The notes under the pieces were generated by a model. It worked only from the letters and a program-made list of their open reading frames with translations. It ran no database searches and was not told where the DNA came from. A stretch of DNA of 32,458 bases, from NCBI GenBank assembly GCA_003457135.1, contig DMSQ01000093.1, positions 1 through 32,458 of the forward strand, given 5' to 3'. The stretch comes from Prolixibacteraceae bacterium (GTDB taxonomy: Bacteria; Bacteroidota; Bacteroidia; Bacteroidales; Prolixibacteraceae). The stretch's first letter is position 1; the number at the start of each line of letters is the position of its first letter. A program made the position numbers and the translations under genes. Shown piece by piece: positions 1 to 7,282 of this stretch.

Positions 1-141
1 GGCAGATATGACAAGGAATAGTATCTCATTAAGAGGATAATAGAAATGTCCTTTGGTTATTCTACGTGGATCTTGCAAGGCTGAAAAATAATCTTCGAAA
101 ACATTTTGATAAATAGACTTTTGTGCGTTTAGATTAGCCAT
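1..141 (-). CDS. ISAs1-family transposase, N-terminal 47 residues (cut by window edge)
   Basis: Reading the minus strand from the ATG at 141-139 gives 47 uninterrupted codons that run off the window. The peptide contains DPRR (residues 24-27) followed by YYPLNEILFLVISA. This is the hallmark of the transposase-associated N-terminal domain (DDE_Tnp_1-associated) of ISAs1-family DDE transposases. The catalytic DDE domain would lie outside the window, so intactness cannot be judged. The next gene (321) is divergent from it, so this is an IS end next to a host gene. The family call is from remembered motif patterns. Seen: the ORF and motif. Inferred: that it belongs to a complete IS. Confidence 0.8.
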   Translation of the reverse strand, partial: MANLNAQKSIYQNVFEDYFSALQDPRRITKGHFYYPLNEILFLVISA

Positions 142-211
142 TTTTTTAACGCTAACCCAACAATTAATCATAAAGATAACAAATTGTATTCAATTCGCCA
201 AATAATTCACC

Positions 212-235
212 ATTGTTTTAAAAGCGATTTCCCTG
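212..235 (-). repeat. candidate terminal inverted repeat of the ISAs1-like element
   Basis: Read on the minus strand the segment begins CAGGGAAATCGCTTTT, and CAGGG-type ends are common in this IS family. It lies about 70-95 bp upstream of the transposase start, a plausible distance for the outer IS end. The matching end is outside the window, so this is only a candidate. Confidence 0.3.
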
Positions 236-251
236 CCCAAGGAATTCTGTT

Positions 252-283
252 TTGTTGAAATAAATAGGATTTCACTATATTTA
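252..283 (+). promoter_or_regulatory. probable Bacteroidota-type promoter for the FAD oxidoreductase
   Basis: TTG at 255-257, an 18-nt spacer, then TATATTTA at 276-283. This fits the -33 TTG / -7 TAnnTTTG pattern except for the last base. The start codon lies 37 nt further on. If the IS end at about 235 is real, this promoter sits just outside it. Confidence 0.4.
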
Positions 284-320
284 GCGTCAGTCACAAGATC
301 ATCCAAGTCAATTCCGGTTT

Positions 321-1688
321 ATGCAAAAAAGGAAACAAAACAAACTTACGCTTCATAATGGATCCCGGATTGGGGTTGTCGGTGGCGGACCTGCCGGTAG
401 CTTTTTTACTTTTTTTGCCTTCGACCTGGCGAAAAAGCAGGGAATAAGTATCGAAATTGACATTTATGAAATAAAGGATTTCACTAAAACCGGTACGGCA
501 GGATGCAATCATTGTGGTGGAATTGTTTCCGAATCGCTTGTCCAAATGTTGTCAACTGATGGAATCGTTCTTCCTCCCCAAGTAGTACGCCGTGGAATTG
601 AAACCTATACCCTTCACCTCGAGCATGGCTCAACTACAATTGATACCATTTTGCACGAACATCCGATTGCCTCTATATTTCGCGGCTCCGGGCCACTGGG
701 CTCGACTGTGACAACGCTGCAAAGCTTTGATGCATACCTGTTGGGGCTTTGCGAACGAAAAGGAGCGAAAATCTTACGTGAAAAGGTAACCGATACTGAA
801 AGTGAACCGGATGGTATCACTTTGATCACTGGCAATTCAAAACGGAAATACGATCTGGTTGTTGGCGCTGTGGGGCTCAATCCCAAAACTCTACGCATTT
901 TTCAGAAAATCATTCCATCATTTATACCGCCAAAAACTACAAATACTTATATCTGTGAATACTTTTTAGGTTCAGAAACGATCACCAAACACTTCGGAAA
1001 TTCAATGCACGTGTTTCTGCTCAATTTGCCTGGAATAAAATTCGGGGCATTAATCCCGAAGGGAGTTTATGTAACCCTGGTGCTTCTAGGTACAGAAATA
1101 AACATGGAAGTTGTTGACAGATTCCTAAATTCAGAAGCAGTGCTGGACTGTTTTCCGGAAGGAACAGAATTGAAGAACATTACCCCTTGCCAGTGTTTCC
1201 CTTCCATAAACATCGGTGGGGCAAAAAATCCATATTCCGATCGTGTCGTTTTGATTGGCGATTCTGCCTCCTCAAAACTGTATAAAAACGGCATTGGAGC
1301 CGCTTATATTACTGGAAAAGCGGCAGTAAACACGGTATTTTTGGATGGCATTTCAAAGGCAGATTTTAAAAAATCATTCCAGCCAGTGTGTTCAAAACTT
1401 GATAGGGATAATTCGGTGGGTAAACTGATTTTCTCGGTATCAACAATTATTTTGAAATCAATATTCCTGAAAAAAGTTCTTTTCCGGATGGTTGTAAAAG
1501 AGCAGGAAAAAGAAAGGGGTAAGCGGGAAATGAGTTCATTGTTGTGGGATACTTTTACGGGCAGCGCTCCTTACAGGAATATTATGCTCCGGACATTAAA
1601 TCCATTCCTGTTAGCCAATTTGATCTGGAAAATCTTAACTGCACTTGCTAAATCCGCAATTGGGAACAACAAATCCACAGACCTTTAA
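321..1688 (+). CDS. FAD-dependent oxidoreductase, geranylgeranyl-reductase-like
   Basis: A 455-aa flavoprotein of the geranylgeranyl reductase/PHBH-like superfamily. Seen: an N-terminal Rossmann dinucleotide motif (GGGPAGS, residues 21-27) with Glu50 in the usual ribose-binding position; a CNHCGG segment (Cys62, Cys65) as in archaeal/bacterial geranylgeranyl reductases; and a distal LIGDS motif around Asp314 that contacts FAD in this fold. The C-terminal 80 residues carry two hydrophobic stretches that could bind membrane, fitting a lipid or isoprenoid substrate. The start at 321 is the only ATG before the Rossmann strand. It is convergent with the SRPBCC protein (29-bp gap). The likely role is reduction of polyprenyl or other lipid double bonds. 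The substrate is unknown, and a halogenase/hydroxylase relative cannot be excluded. Confidence 0.72.
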   Translation: MQKRKQNKLTLHNGSRIGVVGGGPAGSFFTFFAFDLAKKQGISIEIDIYEIKDFTKTGTAGCNHCGGIVSESLVQMLSTDGIVLPPQVVRRGIETYTLHLEHGSTTIDTILHEHPIASIFRGSGPLGSTVTTLQSFDAYLLGLCERKGAKILREKVTDTESEPDGITLITGNSKRKYDLVVGAVGLNPKTLRIFQKIIPSFIPPKTTNTYICEYFLGSETITKHFGNSMHVFLLNLPGIKFGALIPKGVYVTLVLLGTEINMEVVDRFLNSEAVLDCFPEGTELKNITPCQCFPSINIGGAKNPYSDRVVLIGDSASSKLYKNGIGAAYITGKAAVNTVFLDGISKADFKKSFQPVCSKLDRDNSVGKLIFSVSTIILKSIFLKKVLFRMVVKEQEKERGKREMSSLLWDTFTGSAPYRNIMLRTLNPFLLANLIWKILTALAKSAIGNNKSTDL

Positions 1689-1717
1689 ATGCGTTAAAAA
1701 AAATAAATTTCAGAAAA

Positions 1718-2467
1718 TTAATAGATACCGGCTTCCATTTTCTCAATCCGCCATTCACTCAATTGCTTGATCCGGTTCAGGACGTTGGCCGTAACCCGGT
1801 TATGTACGGCTTCCCAAATCCGGTTTAAAAATGACCATTTCGAATGGTATTCTTTCCCGTAGAAATTAAACCCGACTGAAAAGAATAATTGTGACTGTTC
1901 CGTCTCTCCCATGTCGGCAATAGATGAACGTACATACATCATGAAAATTCCGATTGGATAACCGCCACTGCATTTATAGAGCAGGTAGCGCGCATTATCA
2001 AAATCAAAAGCATCAGGGAACCTTTTAATCCTGATCGAATTCAAATTAAATAAGGGGATAAAATTGAAACCAAAAAAACTCTTTTTAAAACCGAATGGGT
2101 ATTTCTTCCAACCAAATGGTAAGATTTGAATAGTCTCAATATCATTATCAATCCGTTCAACTTTGGCAAAATGGTTTGGCCAGCAGGTTGAGTCGCCGTT
2201 CCAGTTTAACAGTTCATTAAACACATAACTGACAGGCGCTTCAATTCCAATTTGGTGAACATTCAAAATAGTATATCCATCAACTCCTTCGCCAACCCGC
2301 TGCAAGATACGTTGATTGTATTCATTCCTTTTTTCTTCTGAATAGAACTTGATAAGGGTCTTTATTTTTGGTATGTTCCACAGAAAATACCGGAAATCAG
2401 AAAAAAGTCCTTTACTCCTTGAAGGTGGTGAAAGTATGGTATTCGTGTTGGTCATGTTGTCTGACAT
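1718..2467 (-). CDS. SRPBCC/START-like fold protein (uncharacterised)
   Basis: A 249-aa soluble protein. From about residue 70 the sequence reads like an SRPBCC (polyketide cyclase/START-like) ligand-binding domain: an opening strand (ILNVHQIGIEAPVSYVFNEL), a region of W/P/F-rich strands, and a long C-terminal amphipathic helix (IWEAVHNRVTANVLNRIKQL) typical of the fold. There is no signal peptide and no membrane segment. It may bind a hydrophobic ligand. The neighbouring flavoenzyme is on the opposite strand, ending 29 bp away, so any functional link is only suggested. The family assignment rests on pattern and predicted fold order, not on a catalytic motif. It could be an unrelated Bacteroidota-specific family. 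Confidence 0.5.
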   Translation of the reverse strand: MSDNMTNTNTILSPPSRSKGLFSDFRYFLWNIPKIKTLIKFYSEEKRNEYNQRILQRVGEGVDGYTILNVHQIGIEAPVSYVFNELLNWNGDSTCWPNHFAKVERIDNDIETIQILPFGWKKYPFGFKKSFFGFNFIPLFNLNSIRIKRFPDAFDFDNARYLLYKCSGGYPIGIFMMYVRSSIADMGETEQSQLFFSVGFNFYGKEYHSKWSFLNRIWEAVHNRVTANVLNRIKQLSEWRIEKMEAGIY

Positions 2468-2786
2468 TATTTAATCTTAAAAAATATTCATCAAATCTTC
2501 AGTTTGGTTCATGAAAAATTAATAGTGAAATGAATTATAAAGTTAACTAAATCCAAAGATTTCTTCCTTAAACTTTTCAAAAAACAAACGGACTAATTTC
2601 AAAAATTACATTCAGATATCAACTTTAACTTAATACTTCATGTAATATGCTGATTTGTTTGATCGTTCGGTTTTTTGAAATTAGTTTTGTCTTGATTCTT
2701 GATCACCAGAACCGAATGCGCTGAAATTTGTTAGCTTAATTACGAATGTCTAGATGATCATTGAAATTTAAACGATAATATATGCT
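2468..2786. other. AT-rich intergenic region with no recognisable gene
   Basis: The stretch between the SRPBCC gene start and the repeat before metH is AT-rich, with stops in all frames. I looked for cobalamin or SAM riboswitch cores, which would make sense upstream of metH, and saw none. It presumably holds the divergent promoters of the two flanking genes. Confidence 0.5.
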
Positions 2787-2829
2787 CTCACCTATCCCTT
2801 CCCCTTGTGGGGGAAGGTTAGGATGGGGG
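2787..2829. repeat. GC-rich palindromic repeat just before metH
   Basis: CTTCCCCTTGTGGGGGAAGG forms a tight hairpin (TTCCCC / GGGGAA) within an imperfectly palindromic longer segment (CCTATCCC... / ...GGATGGGGG). This type of G/C-rich hairpin recurs as a dispersed repeat in many bacterial genomes. It creates a spurious in-frame ATG at 2805 upstream of the true metH start. Confidence 0.6.
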
Positions 2830-2837
2830 CTCTGACT

Positions 2838-5800
2838 ATGAAAAAAGATATACAAAAAGAACTCGAATCGCGGGTTTTGGTGCTCGATGGGGCCATGGGA
2901 ACCATGATTCAGAAATACCGCCTGTCGGAAGAAGACTTCCGGGGCAATATTTTTACGGACTTTCAACACGATTTGAAAGGCAACAACGACTTATTATCGG
3001 TGACCAAACCCGATATCATCCGCAGCATTCATACTGAATTTCTGGAAGCAGGCGCCGATATTATCGAAACCAATACCTTCAACTCAACAAGCATTTCGCA
3101 GGCCGATTACCATCTGGAAGAATGGGTGTATCAGCTCAATCTGCAATCGGCACAATTAGCTGTTGAAGTGGCAGCTGAATTCACCGCTAAAAATCCGGAG
3201 AAACCGCGCTTTGTAGCCGGAGCCATAGGCCCGATGAACAAAACACTTTCGCTTTCACCCGACGTGAACGATCCGGGATTCCGGTCGGTAACTTTTGATG
3301 AGGTGAAAGCTTCCTACCGCGAACAGTTAAAAGGTTTGCTGGATGGTGGCGTTGATTTGCTGTTGGTCGAAACAATTTTTGATACCCTGAATGCCAAAGC
3401 GGCGCTGTTTGCAATCGAAGACGAACTTGGAGAACGAGGGATGCGGATTCCGGTCATGGTTTCAGGAACAATTACCGATGCCAGCGGGCGCACACTTTCA
3501 GGCCAAACGGTAGAGGCTTTCCTGACTTCAGTTTCTCACATTGATCTGCTCAGTATCGGACTGAACTGCTCGCTTGGAGCCAAAGATTTGCGTCCCTATC
3601 TGGAAGAACTTTCGAAAAAGGCGCCATTTTTTATCAGCGCCTATCCCAATGCCGGTTTGCCCAATCAGTTTGGCGAGTACGACGAAACTCCGGCGGAAAT
3701 GGCGCATCAGGTGGGCGATTTCCTCGACAATAAATTCGTCAACATCATTGGCGGATGTTGTGGAACAACTCCGGAACACATTCGCGAACTGGCCAAAATT
3801 GCAGCCAAATCGGAACCCCATCACCGGCATAAAAAAGACAAACACACCAAACTTAGCGGCCTGGAACCGGTTATCCTTACTCCTGAAACCAATTTCGTGA
3901 ATATTGGCGAACGTTGCAATGTATCTGGTTCGCGCAAATTCGCCCGGTTAATCCGCGAAGGAAAATATGAGGAAGCCATTGCCATTGCACGCAATCAGGT
4001 GGATGAAGGCGCGCAGGTCATTGACATCAATATGGACGATGCCATGCTCGATGCCAAAAAGGAAATGGTCACTTTCCTGAATTTACTGATGGCCGAACCC
4101 GATATTGCCAGGGTTCCGATGATGATTGACTCATCGAAATGGGAAGTGATTGAAGCCGGGCTGAAATGTGTACAGGGCAAAGCGATTGTGAATTCCATCA
4201 GCATGAAGGAGGGTGAGGCGGAATTCCGTAAACAGGCGCAACTTCTGAAACGATATGGAGCAGCGGTGGTTGTGATGGCTTTCGACGAAACAGGACAGGC
4301 CGATTCGTTCGAAAGACGTATTGAAATTTGTCAGCGTGCCTATAACATTCTGGTCAACGAGATCAACTTTCCTCCTCAGGATATCATTTTTGATTCGAAT
4401 ATTCTGATCATTGGCACCGGAATGGAGGAACACCTTAATTATGCAGTTGACTTTATCAATGCAGTAAGCTGGATCAAGAAAAATCTGAAACATGCCAAAA
4501 CCAGCGGAGGAGTGAGTAATGTTTCATTTTCTTTCCGCGGAAACGACCAGGTGCGCGAGGCCATCCATTCAGTTTTTCTGTTTCATGCCATAAAAGCCGG
4601 ACTTGACATGGGCATCGTGAACCCCGGAATGTTGCAGATTTACGACGAGATTCCGAAGGATTTTCTGGAGAAAATTGAGAATCTGGTCCTGAATAAAAAT
4701 CCGAATGCAACCGAAGAACTGCTCGAATTCGCGTTGACTTTAAAAGAGCAGGATGCCAAAGAAGACCGAAAAGACGAATGGCGCGACCTGCCAGTTGAAA
4801 AACGATTGGAACATGCGCTGATCAAAGGATTGCCCGATTTCATAGAAATTGATTTGGCTGAAGCTTTGCCGCATTATTCACCGGTTTTGAATATCATCGA
4901 AGGTCCGCTGATGGATGGCATGAATGTGGTGGGCGATCTGTTTGGCGCCGGAAAAATGTTTCTTCCGCAGGTAATTAAATCGGCCAGGGTAATGAAAAAA
5001 GCTGTTGCCTATTTGTTGCCCTATATCGAAGCTGACAAGGATAAATTAGATACTTCCGACAACCGAAAAGTAGTGCTGATGGCTACTGTAAAAGGCGATG
5101 TGCACGACATCGGAAAAAACATTGTCGGTGTGGTTCTGGGATGCAACAACTACCGGGTGATTGATCTGGGAGTGATGGTTCCTACCGAAAAAATTCTGGA
5201 AACCGCCATTCGCGAAAACGTTGACATCATTGGCCTGAGTGGGTTGATTACGCCTTCGCTCGAAATTATGGTGGATGTTGCTACCGAAATGGAACGAAGG
5301 GGCATGAATCTGCCGTTGCTGGTTGGTGGCGCCACCACCTCGAAAATTCACACAGCCGTAAAAATTGCACCGCGGTATAGAAACACGGTAATTCATGTGA
5401 AAGACGCGTCGCGCGCGGTGAGCGTGGCTTCGAACCTGCTCTCGGGAAACGAAGATTTCCTTCAGGAAATTCGCGATGAATACCAGACCATCCGTACGTT
5501 CCACAGTCAGAAAAAAGCAAAGAAATATTGGCCGATTGCCGAGGCACGGGCCAACAAATTGAAGATTGACTGGGACCATACACCCATTTACAAACCTAAT
5601 TTCATCGGGATCAAAAAACTGATTGACTACCCGATTTCAGAACTCCGGAAATACATTGACTGGACCTTCTTTTTCTTTGTTTGGGAATTAAAAGGCAAAT
5701 TTCCGGATATCCTGAATGATGGATTACAAGGTGAAGAAGCCCGGAAATTGTACGCCGATGCCAACCGCATGCTCGACCACATGGACAAGGAGAAAATGGT

Positions 5801-6506
5801 ACAGGTCAATGGTGTTTTCGGTATCTGGCCTGCCAATGCCGATGGCGACGACATTGTGATTTACGAAAATGAAAACCGGGAAAAGGAAACAGGAAGGTTT
5901 TATCATCTTCGTCAACAGGAAGTAAAAAAACCTGGCTCTCCAAACTACTGTTTGTCTGATTTTGTGGCTCCTGTTGAAAGTGGTAAAACCGATTATTTTG
6001 GAGCTTTCGCGGTAACCGGCGGTGTTGGAATCGAAAAATGGATGAAGCATTTCCACGACGATCACGATGATTACAACACCATTATGCTCGAATCACTGGC
6101 CGACCGCTTGTCGGAAGCATTTGCCGAATTGTTGCACGAACAGGTCCGCAAAGAATACTGGGGATACATTCCGGAAGAAAAGCTGACTTTGGAGCAAATG
6201 TTTCATGTTGATTATCAGGGAATACGCCCGGCCATTGGTTACCCGGCTTGTCCCGAACATCACGAAAAAGGCAATCTGTTCAAGCTGCTGAATGCCGGAG
6301 AAATTGGAATGGAACTGACCGAACACTTTATGATGTACCCTACCGCATCGGTGAGCGGAGAATTCTTCGTTCATCCCGAATCGAAGTATTTCAGCCTCGA
6401 AAAGGTTGGCAAAGATCAGATTGAAGATTATGCCCGCCGAAAAGGTGTGAGTGTAGAGGTAATTGAACAGTTTATGCCATCGAATCTGAATTATAAAGGA
6501 GTGTAA
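2838..6506 (+). CDS. metH: cobalamin-dependent methionine synthase
   Basis: Transfers the methyl group of 5-methyl-THF to homocysteine via methylcobalamin (cytosol). All modules are visible: the homocysteine-binding barrel (residues about 1-320, DGAMGTM near the start, zinc cysteines in GLNCSLGA and GGCCGTTP); the pterin-binding barrel (about 345-610, NIGERCNVSGSRKF); the B12-binding cap and Rossmann domain (about 630-890) with DVHDIG, His756 being the lower cobalt ligand; and the C-terminal AdoMet reactivation domain (about 900-1222). Length is full (1222 aa). I chose 2838 over the in-frame ATG at 2805 because the extra 11 residues are encoded by the palindromic repeat and homologues begin near MKKDIQKELESRVLVLDGAMG. 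The partner gene metF lies downstream, separated by an accessory insert. Confidence 0.97.
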   Translation: MKKDIQKELESRVLVLDGAMGTMIQKYRLSEEDFRGNIFTDFQHDLKGNNDLLSVTKPDIIRSIHTEFLEAGADIIETNTFNSTSISQADYHLEEWVYQLNLQSAQLAVEVAAEFTAKNPEKPRFVAGAIGPMNKTLSLSPDVNDPGFRSVTFDEVKASYREQLKGLLDGGVDLLLVETIFDTLNAKAALFAIEDELGERGMRIPVMVSGTITDASGRTLSGQTVEAFLTSVSHIDLLSIGLNCSLGAKDLRPYLEELSKKAPFFISAYPNAGLPNQFGEYDETPAEMAHQVGDFLDNKFVNIIGGCCGTTPEHIRELAKIAAKSEPHHRHKKDKHTKLSGLEPVILTPETNFVNIGERCNVSGSRKFARLIREGKYEEAIAIARNQVDEGAQVIDINMDDAMLDAKKEMVTFLNLLMAEPDIARVPMMIDSSKWEVIEAGLKCVQGKAIVNSISMKEGEAEFRKQAQLLKRYGAAVVVMAFDETGQADSFERRIEICQRAYNILVNEINFPPQDIIFDSNILIIGTGMEEHLNYAVDFINAVSWIKKNLKHAKTSGGVSNVSFSFRGNDQVREAIHSVFLFHAIKAGLDMGIVNPGMLQIYDEIPKDFLEKIENLVLNKNPNATEELLEFALTLKEQDAKEDRKDEWRDLPVEKRLEHALIKGLPDFIEIDLAEALPHYSPVLNIIEGPLMDGMNVVGDLFGAGKMFLPQVIKSARVMKKAVAYLLPYIEADKDKLDTSDNRKVVLMATVKGDVHDIGKNIVGVVLGCNNYRVIDLGVMVPTEKILETAIRENVDIIGLSGLITPSLEIMVDVATEMERRGMNLPLLVGGATTSKIHTAVKIAPRYRNTVIHVKDASRAVSVASNLLSGNEDFLQEIRDEYQTIRTFHSQKKAKKYWPIAEARANKLKIDWDHTPIYKPNFIGIKKLIDYPISELRKYIDWTFFFFVWELKGKFPDILNDGLQGEEARKLYADANRMLDHMDKEKMVQVNGVFGIWPANADGDDIVIYENENREKETGRFYHLRQQEVKKPGSPNYCLSDFVAPVESGKTDYFGAFAVTGGVGIEKWMKHFHDDHDDYNTIMLESLADRLSEAFAELLHEQVRKEYWGYIPEEKLTLEQMFHVDYQGIRPAIGYPACPEHHEKGNLFKLLNAGEIGMELTEHFMMYPTASVSGEFFVHPESKYFSLEKVGKDQIEDYARRKGVSVEVIEQFMPSNLNYKGV

Positions 6507-6555
6507 AGCCCCATTAGCCCCCTTCCCGTTCCCCCGGAGTGGGAAAGCTTTAGGC
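6507..6555. repeat. GC-rich imperfect repeat immediately after metH
   Basis: A C-run half (CCCCATTAGCCCCCTTCCC) followed by GGAGTGGGAAAGCTTTAGG forms an imperfect hairpin, similar in character to the repeat before metH. So metH is bracketed by G/C-rich dispersed repeats. It could double as a transcription stop, but no U-run follows. Confidence 0.45.
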
Positions 6556-6598
6556 AATGATTCGCGGTGATCTTTAAGCTGAAAGGGTAATATATCAA

Positions 6599-6704
6599 TA
6601 GCCCGGGGTAAAGTGAGGAACGAACGACACCCCGGGTTAAAAGGAAAAGCAAAAAGCCGTCCGCGCGATAACCAAAATCGAAGCGAATGTCTCTTTTCGG
6701 ACGG
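6599..6704. repeat. composite REP-like element: two adjacent hairpins
   Basis: Hairpin one has perfect 8-bp arms CCCGGGGT (6602-6609) and ACCCCGGG (6629-6636) around a 19-nt loop. Hairpin two has perfect 7-bp arms CCGTCCG (6657-6663) and CGGACGG (6698-6704), with an inner CGC/GCG pairing. The linker is A-rich. This resembles dispersed palindromic (REP/BIME-type) elements mobilised in trans by IS200-like RAYT transposases. No such transposase is in the window. Confidence 0.55.
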
Positions 6705-6736
6705 AATGGAGTTCGCCTTTATTAATAAATGTCGCA

Positions 6737-7048
6737 ATGACTCAACTTGAGGTTATAGAAATATCACGAAACTATGTCCTTCTGTTGCGGGCAGAAGGAA
6801 TATCAGTAGATAAAGCTTTTTTATATGGAAGCTACCTGACCAATACGGCAACAAGCGAAAGCGATATTGATTTATTGATTGTTACAGATAATGATACCGA
6901 CGATTATCTGGCTGGCAAAATATGGAACCTGACCCGAAAAGTTAATTCAAGGATTGAACCCTTTTTAGTTGGCACTAAACGCTTTTACAGTAACGAAAAT
7001 TCACCTTTGGTTGATCTGGTAAAAAGGACTGGTTTAGAAATCGCCTAG
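6737..7048 (+). CDS. minimal nucleotidyltransferase (MNT/MntA-like)
   Basis: A 103-aa protein consisting only of a Pol-beta-type nucleotidyltransferase domain. Seen: Gly31-Ser32 of the GS motif, the Asp43-x-Asp45 metal ligands (YGSYLTNTATSESDIDLLIV region), and Glu74 in the position of the third carboxylate. Known: such minimal NTases often act as antitoxins that AMPylate an adjacent HEPN toxin. No HEPN gene is adjacent here, so the target is unclear. The upstream ATG at 6728 stops after three codons, so 6737 is the start. The gene ends in a terminator at 7071-7101, so it is probably transcribed separately from the helicase gene. Uncertain: whether it belongs functionally to the downstream pair. 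Confidence 0.82.
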   Translation: MTQLEVIEISRNYVLLLRAEGISVDKAFLYGSYLTNTATSESDIDLLIVTDNDTDDYLAGKIWNLTRKVNSRIEPFLVGTKRFYSNENSPLVDLVKRTGLEIA

Positions 7049-7070
7049 ATACGACGAATGAAAAACTTCT

Positions 7071-7101
7071 AAAAGGCAGGATGAAAATTCTGCCTTTTTT
7101 G
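7071..7101 (+). terminator. rho-independent terminator after the nucleotidyltransferase
   Basis: Stem AAAAGGCAG / CTGCCTTTT with a 10-nt loop, followed by further T residues. It separates the NTase gene from the RecQ-PRTase/dprA pair. Confidence 0.75.
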
Positions 7102-7282
7102 TTGGGGAGATTTTTTGCGAACATATTGTATTTGAGGAAAGAAAGGGTTAACTTGCAATAAGTAAAATAAAAAATACACTAACCCATTGGCAATTCAAAA
7201 TATTAGGCAGTATTTATAAAAGCTGCAAATAACAAGTCTCGCCAAAGAGCTGCAATTTTTCCAACCCACAAATGAAAATGTT
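7102..7282. other. AT-rich leader of the RecQ-PRTase/dprA pair
   Basis: No gene is seen. A weak promoter candidate is TTG at about 7185, followed after about 21 nt by TATTTATA near 7210. It lacks the terminal TTTG, so I do not call it separately. The two GCTGCAA copies around 7221 and 7248 are noted without a function. Confidence 0.35.

Noticed and set aside
2805..2837. Upstream in-frame ATG as metH start
   Set aside because: The extra 11 residues come from the GC-rich repeat and do not fit MetH N-termini. The ATG at 2838 fits homologues.
2468..2837. Cobalamin or SAM riboswitch upstream of metH
   Set aside because: No recognisable conserved core or paired elements were found. The only strong structure is the dispersed-repeat hairpin.
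6093..6737. A 214-aa minus-strand reading frame covering the end of metH and the REP-like hairpins
   Set aside because: Most of it is antisense to the metH reactivation domain, and the remainder is encoded by palindromic repeats.
6507..7282. HEPN toxin partner for the nucleotidyltransferase
   Set aside because: No frame with an RxxxxH-type motif or helical HEPN pattern lies on either strand near the gene.
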